Part shown: piece by piece, positions 17,918-26,763 of the stretch
How the letters are laid out: every line of letters begins with the position of its first letter
Numbering within the stretch: the first letter of the stretch is position 1
NCBI GenBank assembly: GCA_002375465.1
Contig: DFLT01000005.1
Coordinates: forward strand, 327,709 to 391,708
Length of the DNA stretch: 64,000 nt
DNA from: Alphaproteobacteria bacterium UBA3612
GTDB lineage: Bacteria; Pseudomonadota; Alphaproteobacteria; Sphingomonadales; Sphingomonadaceae
Direction of reading: 5' to 3'
The notes under the pieces: model-generated
What the model was told of the DNA's origin: nothing
The model's database searches: none
The model's input: the letters and a program-made list of their open reading frames with translations, nothing else
Made by a program: the position numbers and the translations under genes

Positions 17918-18156
17918 CAGTTGCCACCTGCCGTTGCGAGCAGCCGGTCGAGTTCCTGTAGCGCGCCTTCAGTCTCTCGCACCAGATCGCCGTGCTTTTG
18001 CTTAATCAGGTCGCGCTCTGCCATTATGCTGGCCGAAGCTGCGGTCGATCCAGACGCAGCATCAGAGGCAAGTGTCTTGCCTGCGCCCTCGAGTCGCGCC
18101 AGCGCCGCGTCCAACCGTGCCATAGCCTCGTCCAGGGTAACCGCATCTTCCGCCAA
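17917..18156 (-). CDS. DUF4164-like coiled-coil protein
   Basis: A 79-residue, almost entirely helical protein with heptad-like repeats (EAMARLDAALARLEGAG, then RDLIKQKHGDLVRETEGALQELDRLL). Proteins of this kind sit just upstream of zapA in many alphaproteobacteria, and a role in division is inferred only from that position. It overlaps zapA by one base. Confidence 0.8.
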   Translation of the reverse strand: MAEDAVTLDEAMARLDAALARLEGAGKTLASDAASGSTAASASIMAERDLIKQKHGDLVRETEGALQELDRLLATAGGN

Positions 18157-18206
18157 CGAAAACCCTCACGAAACAGTGATTTGAAAGGGAACCATAAGAC
18201 GCCCTG

Positions 18207-18219
18207 TGACGATTCGTCA
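18207..18219. promoter_or_regulatory. Palindrome in the DUF4164/tkt divergent promoter region
   Basis: TGACGA-T-TCGTCA is a perfect 6-1-6 palindrome about 50 bases upstream of the DUF4164-zapA transcript and 80 bases upstream of tkt. It has the form of a dimeric repressor operator, but no regulator is identified. Confidence 0.3.
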
Positions 18220-18297
18220 AATCCAGCGGGCGCCTGTGGTTGACGCTTTGCGACGCTCCCTCCAGAAGGCGCCGAGCACAGCCGCGAAGGGCCCCTC

Positions 18298-20289
18298 TTG
18301 ACCGTCACGAATACCGATCTCGCCAACGCCATCAGAGCGCTTTCCATGGACGCCGTCCAGGCCGCGAACAGCGGGCATCCCGGCATGCCGATGGGCATGG
18401 CCGACGCTGCCACCGTTCTGTTCACCAAGCATCTGAAATTCGACCCGAAACAGCCGGACTGGGCAGACCGAGATCGGTTCGTGCTGTCTGCCGGCCATGG
18501 GTCGATGCTGATATACAGCCTTCTCTATCTGACCGGCTACGCGCATCCCACGCTGGATGACATCCGCAATTTCCGTCAGATCGGCAGCCCCTGTGCCGGC
18601 CATCCGGAAAACTTCCTGCTCGATGGCGTAGAAGCAACGACCGGCCCGCTGGGCCAAGGCCTTGCCATGGCCGTTGGCATGGCGATGGCGGAGCGCCATT
18701 TGAACGCCGAATTTGGCGATGCACTGGTGGATCACCGCACCTGGGTCATTGCCGGTGACGGATGCCTGATGGAGGGTATTAATCACGAAGCCATCGGCCT
18801 GGCCGGCCATTTGCGGCTCGGTCGTCTGAATGTGATCTGGGACGACAATAATATCACCATCGATGGCCCCACTGGCCTGTCGACCAGCGAGGACGTGAAG
18901 GCACGCTTCGCCGCCGCAGGATGGCACGTCGCGGAATGCGATGGGCATGATCCGGAGGCGCTGGACGCTGCAATGAAGGCGGCGAAGACGGATCCGCGAC
19001 CGAGCCTGATCGCCGCGCGCACCATCATCGGCTATGGCGCGCCGAACAAGCAGGGCACGTCGGGCGTGCATGGCGCGCCCCTTGGTGCCGAGGAAATCGG
19101 CCGCGCACGTGAATCGCTTGGCTGGACAGCCGAACCCTTCGTCATTCCCGACGAGATTCTCGCCGCATGGCGAAAGGCAGGCGAGCGCGGCACAGACATG
19201 GCGACCGCGTGGCAAGCCAAGGCCGAACGCCAGCCGGAATTTGCCGAATTTTCTGCCCGCATGGCAGGTGAAATCCCCGCCGCGCTGGAAAGCTCGATCG
19301 AAACGCATGTCGCCGCCTTGATCGACAGCCCCGTCAAGGAAGCAACGCGTAAGTCGAGCGAAGGCGCACTGAAGGCCATCAACCCGGCGATGCCCGCCAC
19401 GATGGGCGGCTCGGCAGATCTTAGCGGTTCCAACAATACCAAGACGCCGGACCTGGGCGTTTTCGACCGGGATGATTATTCAGGCCGCTATGTGAACTAC
19501 GGCATTCGCGAATTCGGAATGGCCGCCGCGATGAACGGCATGGCGCTGCACGGCGGCGTCGTTCCCTATGGCGGCACGTTCCTGATCTTCAGCGATTATA
19601 TGCGTGCGGCGATCCGGCTGGGTGCGCTGCAACAGGTGCGCGTGGTTCATGTCCATACGCACGATTCCATCGGCGTCGGCGAAGATGGCCCGACGCATCA
19701 GCCGATCGAGCAGGTCATGTCGCTGCGCATGATCCCCAATCTGAACGTCTTCCGCCCCTGCGACGCGGTGGAAACGGCGGAGTGCTGGCAGTTGGCCCTG
19801 TCCACGCCGAAGACGCCATCGGTCATCGCGCTGACGCGGCAGAACCTGCCGCAGATGCGGACGGAGGGCGCGGTCGGCAATCTGTCGTCGCGCGGGGCGT
19901 ACAGGCTGAAGTCAGCGGAGGCGGCGCGGAAGGTCATCTTCCTGGCCACGGGTTCGGAGGTGCATGTCGCCGTGGAAGCGGCCGCGAAGCTGGAGGCCGA
20001 TGGCATTGGCTGTGATGTCGTCTCCATGCCCTCATGGGAATTGTTCCGTGAACAGCCAGACAGCTATCGCGAAGACCTGCTGCCCAATGTCAATCCTGGC
20101 GACGTACTGCGTGTCTCGATCGAGGCAGGTGTCACGATGGGCTGGGCGGAGTTCACCATGGCCAATGGCCTGAATATCGGCCTCGACCGTTTCGGCGCAT
20201 CAGGGCCGGGGGATCAATTGTTCGACAAGTTCGGCTTTACCGCCGAGGCAGTCGTGAAACGCGTAAAAGATAAACTGAACAAAAGCTAA
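18298..20289 (+). CDS. tkt: Transketolase
   Basis: A 663-residue thiamine-diphosphate enzyme that moves two-carbon units between ketoses and aldoses in the pentose phosphate pathway. The N-terminal DLANAIRALSMDAVQAANSGHPG is diagnostic. The ThDP-binding motif is GDGCLMEGINHEAIGLAGHL with WDDNNITIDG, and the second domain has VHTHDSIGVGEDGPTHQP. The start is TTG at 18298, preceded by GAAGGG; no ATG is available near the conserved N terminus. gap follows after 16 bp and pgk after that, so the three probably form one central-carbon operon. Confidence 0.96.
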   Translation: MTVTNTDLANAIRALSMDAVQAANSGHPGMPMGMADAATVLFTKHLKFDPKQPDWADRDRFVLSAGHGSMLIYSLLYLTGYAHPTLDDIRNFRQIGSPCAGHPENFLLDGVEATTGPLGQGLAMAVGMAMAERHLNAEFGDALVDHRTWVIAGDGCLMEGINHEAIGLAGHLRLGRLNVIWDDNNITIDGPTGLSTSEDVKARFAAAGWHVAECDGHDPEALDAAMKAAKTDPRPSLIAARTIIGYGAPNKQGTSGVHGAPLGAEEIGRARESLGWTAEPFVIPDEILAAWRKAGERGTDMATAWQAKAERQPEFAEFSARMAGEIPAALESSIETHVAALIDSPVKEATRKSSEGALKAINPAMPATMGGSADLSGSNNTKTPDLGVFDRDDYSGRYVNYGIREFGMAAAMNGMALHGGVVPYGGTFLIFSDYMRAAIRLGALQQVRVVHVHTHDSIGVGEDGPTHQPIEQVMSLRMIPNLNVFRPCDAVETAECWQLALSTPKTPSVIALTRQNLPQMRTEGAVGNLSSRGAYRLKSAEAARKVIFLATGSEVHVAVEAAAKLEADGIGCDVVSMPSWELFREQPDSYREDLLPNVNPGDVLRVSIEAGVTMGWAEFTMANGLNIGLDRFGASGPGDQLFDKFGFTAEAVVKRVKDKLNKS

Positions 20290-20305
20290 GCGAGCGGAGT
20301 TTTCT

Positions 20306-21310
20306 ATGAGTGTAAAGGTTTCGATCAACGGGTTTGGCCGCATCGGCCGACTGGTAGCCCGCGCCCTTCTGGAACGCGACGACCATGATTTCGAACTCGT
20401 CGCCATCAACGATCTGGCGGATGCAAAAGCGAACGCGCTGCTGTTCAAATATGATTCGACGCATGGTCGTTTCCCCGGCGAAGTCACCTCAGACGGTGAC
20501 AGCATCACGGTGAACGGCAAGAAGATCGCCGTCACAAAAGAACGCGAGCCGGGTAACCTGCCGCACAAGGCGATGGGCGTCGAGCTCGTCCTGGAATGCA
20601 CCGGCTTCTTCCAGTCGAAAGATGCCGCAAGCCCACATCTGGACGCAGGCGCGAAGCGCGTCCTGATCTCTGCCCCCGCAGGCGGCGTCGATAAGACCAT
20701 CGTCTATGGCGTCAACCATGACACGTTGACGGCGGACGATATCGTCGTTTCCAACGCCAGCTGCACCACGAATTGCCTGGCGCCGGTTGCGAAGGTCCTG
20801 CACGAAACCGTCGGTATCGAGCGCGGCTTCATGACGACGATCCACAGCTATACCAACGATCAGCGCATGCTGGACCAGATGCACAGCGACATGCGCCGTG
20901 CCCGTGCCGGCGCGCAGAACATGATCCCGACGACGACGGGTGCAGCGCGCGCGGTCGGCCTGGTCCTGCCGGAACTGAACGGCAAGCTGGACGGCAGCTC
21001 TGTCCGCGTGCCGACGCCGAACGTCAGCCTGATCGATCTGGTCTTCACGCCCAAGCGCGACACCAGCAAGGACGAGCTGAACAATGCGCTGAAGGCAGCA
21101 GCCGAGGGCGCAATGAAGGGCGTGCTGGACTACACCGACGAGCCGCTCGTCAGCAGCGACTTCAACCATTATCCGGCCAGCTCCACCGTCGACAGCCTGG
21201 AAACCGCGGTCATGGAAGGCAAGCTGGCCCGCGTCGTCAGCTGGTACGACAATGAATGGGGCTTCTCCAACCGCATGATCGACACCGCCAAGGTGATGTC
21301 GAGCTTCTGA
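20306..21310 (+). CDS. gap: Glyceraldehyde-3-phosphate dehydrogenase (type I)
   Basis: A 334-residue GAPDH. The Rossmann start is VSINGFGRIGR, the active-site cysteine is Cys153 in SNASCTTNC, and the C terminus has WYDNEWGFSNRM. Asp36 in AINDLAD marks NAD rather than NADP preference. It lies 16 bp after tkt, with GAGCGGAG upstream of the ATG at 20306. Confidence 0.97.
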   Translation: MSVKVSINGFGRIGRLVARALLERDDHDFELVAINDLADAKANALLFKYDSTHGRFPGEVTSDGDSITVNGKKIAVTKEREPGNLPHKAMGVELVLECTGFFQSKDAASPHLDAGAKRVLISAPAGGVDKTIVYGVNHDTLTADDIVVSNASCTTNCLAPVAKVLHETVGIERGFMTTIHSYTNDQRMLDQMHSDMRRARAGAQNMIPTTTGAARAVGLVLPELNGKLDGSSVRVPTPNVSLIDLVFTPKRDTSKDELNNALKAAAEGAMKGVLDYTDEPLVSSDFNHYPASSTVDSLETAVMEGKLARVVSWYDNEWGFSNRMIDTAKVMSSF

Positions 21311-21319
21311 TCGGCGCGG

Positions 21320-21369
21320 GCGGGGTTCTGGACACTAGGCCGTTCCTACGGACGCAGTCAGAACCCCGC
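21320..21369 (+). terminator. Long hairpin between gap and pgk
   Basis: GCGGGGTTCTG at 21320-21330 pairs perfectly with CAGAACCCCGC at 21359-21369. The 28-base apex contains a smaller CCGT-TCCT-ACGG hairpin. It starts ten bases after the gap stop. No T tract follows, so it may be an RNA-stability or processing element rather than a terminator. Confidence 0.45.
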
Positions 21370-21508
21370 AGCCCTCAGCATGGCCTTATGAAATTGGCAC
21401 GGCAGCCGGCTGGAATGCGCTGTTTTCGCTTGGGCGGGACGCCATAGTCGCGCGGCTATTCGGATGTGCCGGTCTTTTCGCAAACTGCGAACTTTTGAGA
21501 GAGATGGA

Positions 21509-22702
21509 ATGGCCAACTTCAAGACCCTGGACGACCTTGACGATCTGAACGGCAAGGTTGCGCTCGTTCGTTGCGATCTGAATGTGCCGATGCAGGACGG
21601 GAATGTCAGCGATGACACCCGTCTGCGCGCCGCCATTCCCACGCTGACGGAACTTGCAGACAAGGGCGCGAAGGTTCTGGTGCTGTCGCATTTCGGACGG
21701 CCCAAGGGCGAAGATCCGATGCTGAGCCTGTCGCCGATCTCAAGCGCGCTGGAAAAGGTCCTGGGCCGCCCGGTGACTTTTATCACAGATACATATGGCG
21801 AAGCGGCCGAGCAGATGGTCGGCCTGATGGCCGCTGGCGATATTGCCGTGCTGGAAAATACGCGCTTCAATCCGGGCGAAACGAAGAACGACCCGGAACT
21901 GACGAAAAAGATTGCGGCGCTGGGCGATATCTACGTCAGCGACGCCTTTTCCACCACACATCGCGCCCACGTGTCGACCGAGGGTCTGGCGCGCCTGCTT
22001 CCTGCCTATGCCGGGCGGGCCATGGAGGCGGAACTGAAGGCGCTGGAAGCGGCACTGGGTGACCCCGAACGTCCTGTCGCGGCGGTTGTTGGTGGTGCAA
22101 AGGTATCGACCAAGCTGGACGTGCTGACCAATTTGGTCGCAAAGGTCGATCATCTGATTATCGGTGGCGGCATGGCGAATACCTTTTTGGCGGCGAAGGG
22201 CGTCGATGTCGGCAAGAGCCTGTGCGAACATGATCTGACGGACACGGCGCTCAGCATTCTTGCCAGCGCCGATGCCGCCGGTTGTACCGTGCATTTGCCC
22301 TATGATGTCGTGTGCGCGCGCGAATTTGCCGCCAATGCCGATAATCGCACCGTTAACGTCCATGAAGTCGCCGAGAATGAGATGATCCTAGATATCGGCC
22401 CGGCGGCGGTCGAGGCGCTGGCAGATGTGCTGAAAAATTGTCGGACGCTGGTCTGGAACGGACCGCTGGGCGCGTTTGAGATCGAGCCATTCGACCGCGC
22501 TACGGTTGGGTTGGCGAAGACGGCGGCCGCATTGACCCGTGACGGGTCCCTGGTGTCGGTCGCGGGCGGCGGCGATACGGTCGCGGCCCTCAACCATGCG
22601 GGCGTTGCTGATGATTTCAGTTTCGTGTCGACGGCCGGCGGTGCGTTTCTGGAATGGATGGAAGGCAAGGACCTGCCGGGCGTCGTCGCCCTGAGCGCCT
22701 GA
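21509..22702 (+). CDS. pgk: Phosphoglycerate kinase
   Basis: A 397-residue kinase that transfers phosphate from 1,3-bisphosphoglycerate to ADP. The substrate motif VALVRCDLNVPMQDG is near residue 15, LSHFGRPKG near residue 60, ENTRFNPGETKN near residue 112, and the nucleotide loop VSVAGGGDTVAAL near the C terminus. The ATG at 21509 was preferred to the upstream frame opening because AGAGAGATGG precedes it and MANFKTLDDL is the family start. It is separated from gap by about 200 bp holding the hairpin. Confidence 0.96.
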   Translation: MANFKTLDDLDDLNGKVALVRCDLNVPMQDGNVSDDTRLRAAIPTLTELADKGAKVLVLSHFGRPKGEDPMLSLSPISSALEKVLGRPVTFITDTYGEAAEQMVGLMAAGDIAVLENTRFNPGETKNDPELTKKIAALGDIYVSDAFSTTHRAHVSTEGLARLLPAYAGRAMEAELKALEAALGDPERPVAAVVGGAKVSTKLDVLTNLVAKVDHLIIGGGMANTFLAAKGVDVGKSLCEHDLTDTALSILASADAAGCTVHLPYDVVCAREFAANADNRTVNVHEVAENEMILDIGPAAVEALADVLKNCRTLVWNGPLGAFEIEPFDRATVGLAKTAAALTRDGSLVSVAGGGDTVAALNHAGVADDFSFVSTAGGAFLEWMEGKDLPGVVALSA

Positions 22703-22799
22703 TCCCGACCATAAGCCCTTTGTCTTTAGGCAGCGTCAACCATAGCGGTTAAGGCTGAATCCTAGGCGGACGTTAAACACCGGCTCGCAATAGTGGCGC

Positions 22800-23303
22800 A
22801 TGGTGAATCTTGCGCGCATTCCTGCAATTTTATCGGCGATGGCCTGCATGAGCGCTGCGTCCGTCGCGCATTCCACAATTACCGACCGCATGAACGATCA
22901 GGCCGCGCAGTGCGCCCTATCCGGCGATGACCTTCAGTCGCTGACGGCGGAGGTCAATCGACTGCGTGCGCATCATGGTTTGAGCGCGCTGGCGACCGAC
23001 GGCTCCCTGAGCGAATCTGCCTTCGATCACGCACGCGACATCGCGGCCATGAAACGCCTGTCGCATGAGGGCAATGATGGCGCGACCTTCGATATCCGGG
23101 CGGAGCGCCGCGGCTATGACGCCTTTCCGCTGGCAGAGAATATTGCCTATAATCAACGCGACGTGCCGCATGTCGTTCGGGCGTGGCGTGACAGTCCCCC
23201 GCATTTGAAGGCATTGCTGGTCGATGGAGCGGACGATGTCGGTTTCGGACGCGCATGCAGCGACGATGCCGAACCCTATTGGGTTATGGTCGTCGGCGGC
23301 TGA
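22800..23303 (+). CDS. Secreted CAP/SCP domain protein
   Basis: A 167-residue protein with an N-terminal signal peptide (IPAILSAMACMSAASVAHS) and a CAP domain: LTAEVNRLRAHHGL, then DHARDIAAMKRLSHEG with the conserved His and Glu region, AENIAYN, and WRDSPPHLKALL. Bacterial members of this family are extracytoplasmic; enzyme activity is unproven for most. It stands alone between pgk and a convergent PEP-CTERM-like gene. Confidence 0.85.
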   Translation: MVNLARIPAILSAMACMSAASVAHSTITDRMNDQAAQCALSGDDLQSLTAEVNRLRAHHGLSALATDGSLSESAFDHARDIAAMKRLSHEGNDGATFDIRAERRGYDAFPLAENIAYNQRDVPHVVRAWRDSPPHLKALLVDGADDVGFGRACSDDAEPYWVMVVGG

Positions 23304-23319
23304 GCCCCCGTCTCCACCC

Positions 23320-23970
23320 TCATCCTGGTTGCGCGTCCTCCGCCCGCGCTCGCCGATAGGCGACGGCGGATATCGCGAAGGCGAGGGCCAGGCCGAACAA
23401 TCCGATGGTCCCTGGCGCCGATACTGCGGCGTCGGGCAGGACGCAAAGCTCACTGGCGTTGGACTTATTGATCCCCACCGACCCGTCCAGATTCCCCTCT
23501 ATGGTGCAATAGACCCCGCCATCGGCCTGCCCCGTGAAGGAAACCTCGTAGGAGAAGCTGCGCGTTATATTCGTATCGAGCTGAAGCGGCGGCAGTTCGC
23601 CCGCTATGAGTTCGTAGGAGCCCACCGCAACCACGAAATTGCCCATGGCGAGCAGAATATCGTCGAAACCGACGAAATTTTCGTCGGGCATGCCCGGCAG
23701 GCTCGCGATCAGGGCGCCGGGCGCGCCGGCCGCAGTAACCTCGTAAAGGTTCATCCCGACCGCTTCGTCAGTGATGACGTCGCACAGGCCGCAGCGGGCC
23801 ACGAATCCGACATCGCTGGTCCCGGCGGCTTCGGTCCGAAAAAAGACAAGGTCGACGGTGCCCGCATTTCCTGCGGTTTCGATTGTGCCGCCGACGATGG
23901 TGACGGCGTGAGCGGTAACGGGAACAAAGGCAAACGCAACAGCACAAAAGGAAGTCAGAGCGCGCTTCAT
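23320..23970 (-). CDS. Secreted protein with PEP-CTERM-like sorting tail
   Basis: A 216-residue exported protein. The signal peptide is RALTSFCAVAFAFVPVTAHA. The body is beta-rich with Gly, Asp and Thr, and contains a possible disulfide pair in ARCGLCDVI. The C terminus reads SAPGTIGLFGLALAFAISAV then YRRARA: a proline-containing motif, one membrane helix and a basic end, the layout of PEP-CTERM proteins processed by exosortase. The canonical PEP is replaced by APG, so the assignment is tentative. Start 23970 has GGGAG upstream. The gene is divergent from fba; no exosortase gene is present in the window. Confidence 0.75.
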   Translation of the reverse strand: MKRALTSFCAVAFAFVPVTAHAVTIVGGTIETAGNAGTVDLVFFRTEAAGTSDVGFVARCGLCDVITDEAVGMNLYEVTAAGAPGALIASLPGMPDENFVGFDDILLAMGNFVVAVGSYELIAGELPPLQLDTNITRSFSYEVSFTGQADGGVYCTIEGNLDGSVGINKSNASELCVLPDAAVSAPGTIGLFGLALAFAISAVAYRRARAEDAQPG

Positions 23971-24127
23971 GGCGACTCTCCCTGGGGATTGCTGTCTGGC
24001 CATCATAGCAAAAACGGCGGGCGCGCGCGAGTCCACGCGTTGTCCTGCGACTCATTTCGTTGCCGTCCGTCGGACAGTTAGGTAGAGGCGCCGGGAACTT
24101 AGCACGGCAACCCCGGAGACAGATTCG

Positions 24128-25024
24128 ATGCACGACCCGATCATGATGGCGCAGATTGTCGGCGGCGCAGGCTTTATCGCCGCGCTCGACCAGAGTGGCG
24201 GGTCCACGCCAAAGGCGCTGAAGGGCTATGGTCTGGAGGAAGACGCCTGGTCCACCGAGGACGAAATGTTCGATCTGATCCACCAAATGCGCAGCCGCAT
24301 CGTCACCGCGCCGTGCTTTTCCGGCCAGAAGGTGCTGGGTGCGATCCTGTTCGAAAAGACGATGGACGGCGATGCGGATGGCAAGCCCCTGCCCACGTTG
24401 TTGTGGGAACGCGGCGTCGTGCCGTTCCTGAAGATCGACAAGGGCCTTGAGGACGAGGCGGACGGCGTTCAGCTGATGAAGCCCAATCCCGGCCTGGAGG
24501 ATCTGCTGGACCGCGCGAAGGCGAAGGGCGTCTTTGGAACGAAAATGCGGTCCGTCATCAACAGCGCCAATGAAAAGGGCATTGCCGCCATCGTCGATCA
24601 ACAGTTCGAGGTTGCGAACCGGATCATCGACAAGGGGCTGATGCCGATCGTCGAGCCAGAGGTGAACATCAAGAGCGATACGCGCGCAGAGTGTGACAAG
24701 ATCCTGCTGAAGGAACTGACCCGCGCGCTTGATGCGCTGCCGGATGGCCGCCGCGTGATGCTGAAACTTTCGATTCCGGCCACTCCCGACCTCTATGCGC
24801 CGCTGGTTGCGCATCCTCGCGTCGCGCGCGTCGTGGCTCTGTCCGGCGGCTTCTCTCAGGACGAGGCGTGCGCCAATCTGGCCAAGAACCGCGGCATGAT
24901 CGCCAGCTTCAGCCGCGGCCTGTTGCAGGATCTGCGGCACCAGATGAATGACGGGGAATTCGACCGCACACTTTCGGGCGCTATCGATCAGATCTATTCC
25001 GCTTCAGTCGCGAACGGAGTTTAA
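24128..25024 (+). CDS. Class I fructose-bisphosphate aldolase
   Basis: A 298-residue Schiff-base aldolase cleaving fructose 1,6-bisphosphate. The start region GFIAALDQSGGSTPKAL carries the family substrate motif. The Schiff-base lysine is probably Lys213 in RRVMLKLSIPATP, and FLKIDKG and VEPEVNIK are active-site strands. The bacterial class I enzyme next to pgk is common in sphingomonads. The start at 24128 gives the normal length. Confidence 0.93.
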   Translation: MHDPIMMAQIVGGAGFIAALDQSGGSTPKALKGYGLEEDAWSTEDEMFDLIHQMRSRIVTAPCFSGQKVLGAILFEKTMDGDADGKPLPTLLWERGVVPFLKIDKGLEDEADGVQLMKPNPGLEDLLDRAKAKGVFGTKMRSVINSANEKGIAAIVDQQFEVANRIIDKGLMPIVEPEVNIKSDTRAECDKILLKELTRALDALPDGRRVMLKLSIPATPDLYAPLVAHPRVARVVALSGGFSQDEACANLAKNRGMIASFSRGLLQDLRHQMNDGEFDRTLSGAIDQIYSASVANGV

Positions 25025-25054
25025 GTGATCCCGGTCACTCCTCTGCCGCTCTAT

Positions 25055-25083
25055 GCGCTCCACGGGTCGTGTTTGTGGAGCGC
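25055..25083 (+). terminator. Hairpin after fba
   Basis: GCGCTCCAC and GTGGAGCGC form a perfect nine-base stem around an 11-base loop, 30 bases after the fba stop and just before thiE. It is not followed by a strong T tract. Confidence 0.45.
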
Positions 25084-25104
25084 TGATAGCGGGATCCGCC
25101 TGAA

Positions 25105-25812
25105 ATGACGGACGTGGAGTTGGACCCGGCATTTGCCGACCGCTTTGGCGGCGCGATGAAGAACAAGGGCGGCGAAGGCCGCCCGCCCTGTCAGTTGTAT
25201 CTGATCTCTCCCCCTGCTTATGATCCCGGCTTTCCGGAGGTTTTGAAGGCGGCGCTGGATGCGGGACCGGTGGCCGCGTTCCAGCTGCGTCTGAAGGGCG
25301 CCAGCGACATGGAAATCCTGCGCGCCGGGGGCGTGCTGAAACCCATCCTGCAGGCTTATGATGTCGCGCTGATCATCAACGATCGTGCGGATTTGGCATC
25401 CAGCCTGGAGGCGGACGGCGTGCATCTGGGGCAGGGCGATGGCAGCGTTGCCGAGGCTCGCACCTTGCTGGGTCATGAGGCGCAGATCGGCGTTACCTGT
25501 CATGCCAGCCGTCACCTTGCCCTGGAGGCGGGCGATCAGGGTGCCGACTATGTCGCCTTTGGCGCTTTTTACGATACGGTGACCAAGGAGACCGCACACC
25601 GGCCGGATCCGTCACTGCTGGGCTGGTGGACCACTATCAGCGAGGTTCCCTGTGTTGCAATCGGCGGCATAACGCCGGGCAATGCCGGACCGCTCATCGA
25701 AGGGGGCGCGGATTTCCTTGCTGTCAGCGGCTCGGTCTGGAATGCGGCGAATGGCCCGGCGTCCGCAGTCAGCGCGTTTGCGGCGCTGCTTGAGGCGGAC
25801 AGGGCGGCCTGA
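25105..25812 (+). CDS. thiE: Thiamine-phosphate synthase
   Basis: A 235-residue TIM-barrel enzyme that joins the pyrimidine and thiazole moieties of thiamine. Motifs seen are AAFQLRLKG near residue 55, the pyrophosphate/metal site IINDRADLA near residue 90, DGVHLGQGD near residue 108, ADYVAFGAFYDT and VAIGGITPGN. The N-terminal extension of about 30 residues is longer than in E. coli ThiE. No THI-box is seen upstream. Followed after 37 bp by efp. Confidence 0.9.
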   Translation: MTDVELDPAFADRFGGAMKNKGGEGRPPCQLYLISPPAYDPGFPEVLKAALDAGPVAAFQLRLKGASDMEILRAGGVLKPILQAYDVALIINDRADLASSLEADGVHLGQGDGSVAEARTLLGHEAQIGVTCHASRHLALEAGDQGADYVAFGAFYDTVTKETAHRPDPSLLGWWTTISEVPCVAIGGITPGNAGPLIEGGADFLAVSGSVWNAANGPASAVSAFAALLEADRAA

Positions 25813-25849
25813 TAAGGCGGCGCCATATCTCCAACATTCAGGTGACCCC

Positions 25850-26413
25850 ATGAAAATCTCCGGCGTGGACATTCGTCCGGGCAATATCATCGAGTTTGAG
25901 GGCGGCCTGTGGCGCGCCGTGAAGATCCAGCATACGCAGCCCGGCAAGGGCGGCGCCTATATGCAGGTGGAAATGAAGAATCTGATCGACGGGCGAAAGA
26001 CAAATAACCGCTTCCGTTCTTCGGAGACTGTCGAGAAGGTACGTCTGGATACGAAGGACTTTCAGTATCTCTATGCAGAAGGTGACATGCTGACCTTCAT
26101 GGATACGGAAACCTATGAGCAGGTGACCTTGCCGACCGACCTTCTGGGTGACCAGGCCGCTTATCTGCAGGATGGCATGCAGGTCATGCTGGAAATGTAC
26201 GAGGAACGGCCATTGTCGGTCCAATTGCCGGAGCAGGTCGAAGCCGAAATCGTCGAGGCGGATGCAGTGGTGAAGGGGCAGACGGCCTCCTCCAGCTATA
26301 AGCCGGCCGTGCTGGATAATGGTGTCCGCATCATGGTGCCACCGCATATCACGACCGGCACCCGCGTCGTGGTCGACACCACGTCAAACGAATATGTTAA
26401 GAGGGCTGAATGA
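25850..26413 (+). CDS. efp: Elongation factor P
   Basis: A 187-residue tRNA-mimic that relieves ribosome stalling at proline runs. The domain I loop HTQPGKGGAY carries the modifiable Lys33, placed as in factors modified by beta-lysylation. Domains II and III follow with SSETVEKVRLD and VLDNGVRIMVPPHI near the C terminus. The ATG at 25850 gives MKISGVDIRPG, the family start. The stop overlaps the next small gene. Confidence 0.96.
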   Translation: MKISGVDIRPGNIIEFEGGLWRAVKIQHTQPGKGGAYMQVEMKNLIDGRKTNNRFRSSETVEKVRLDTKDFQYLYAEGDMLTFMDTETYEQVTLPTDLLGDQAAYLQDGMQVMLEMYEERPLSVQLPEQVEAEIVEADAVVKGQTASSSYKPAVLDNGVRIMVPPHITTGTRVVVDTTSNEYVKRAE

Positions 26414-26763
26414 TGCGCAAACCCCTGATATCCTTACTCGCCGTTGCCGTGTTGTCCGCTCCGGCAGCCGCGCAGGAAGCTACCCCGGCACAGCCGGCAC
26501 AGCCGACGAAGGCGGAAGTCGAGGCGGCGACGGCAACGTTTTCCCTCATCGCGAGTGCCCTCAATTCCGAGCAGGTGCCCGGCCCGGTCAAAAGCGCGCT
26601 GTTCGGGTGCATGTATCAGGCCCCGCTGGGCGAGATCAGCAAGGCGCTGACCGCCGCCACAGAGCAGGCGGATATCGCCGCCGACGATCATAATAAGCGC
26701 CTGGTCGCCCTCGCCGCGATCTGCGGCGCGCGTGATCCGTCACAGACGCCCCCGGCAGAATAA
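26410..26763 (+). CDS. Small secreted protein of unknown function
   Basis: A 117-residue protein with a clear signal peptide (RKPLISLLAVAVLSAPAAAQ), a Pro/Ala/Thr/Gln linker, and an alpha-helical domain with two Cys residues (ALFGCMY and AAICGAR) that may form a disulfide. No family was recognised. The start ATG at 26410 overlaps the efp stop; a second ATG directly follows. The phosphatase gene begins immediately after the stop. Confidence 0.75.
   Translation: MMRKPLISLLAVAVLSAPAAAQEATPAQPAQPTKAEVEAATATFSLIASALNSEQVPGPVKSALFGCMYQAPLGEISKALTAATEQADIAADDHNKRLVALAAICGARDPSQTPPAE

Noticed and set aside
25025..25104. TPP riboswitch before thiE
   Set aside because: The 80-bp gap shows a simple hairpin but no THI-box sequences, and is too short for the full aptamer.
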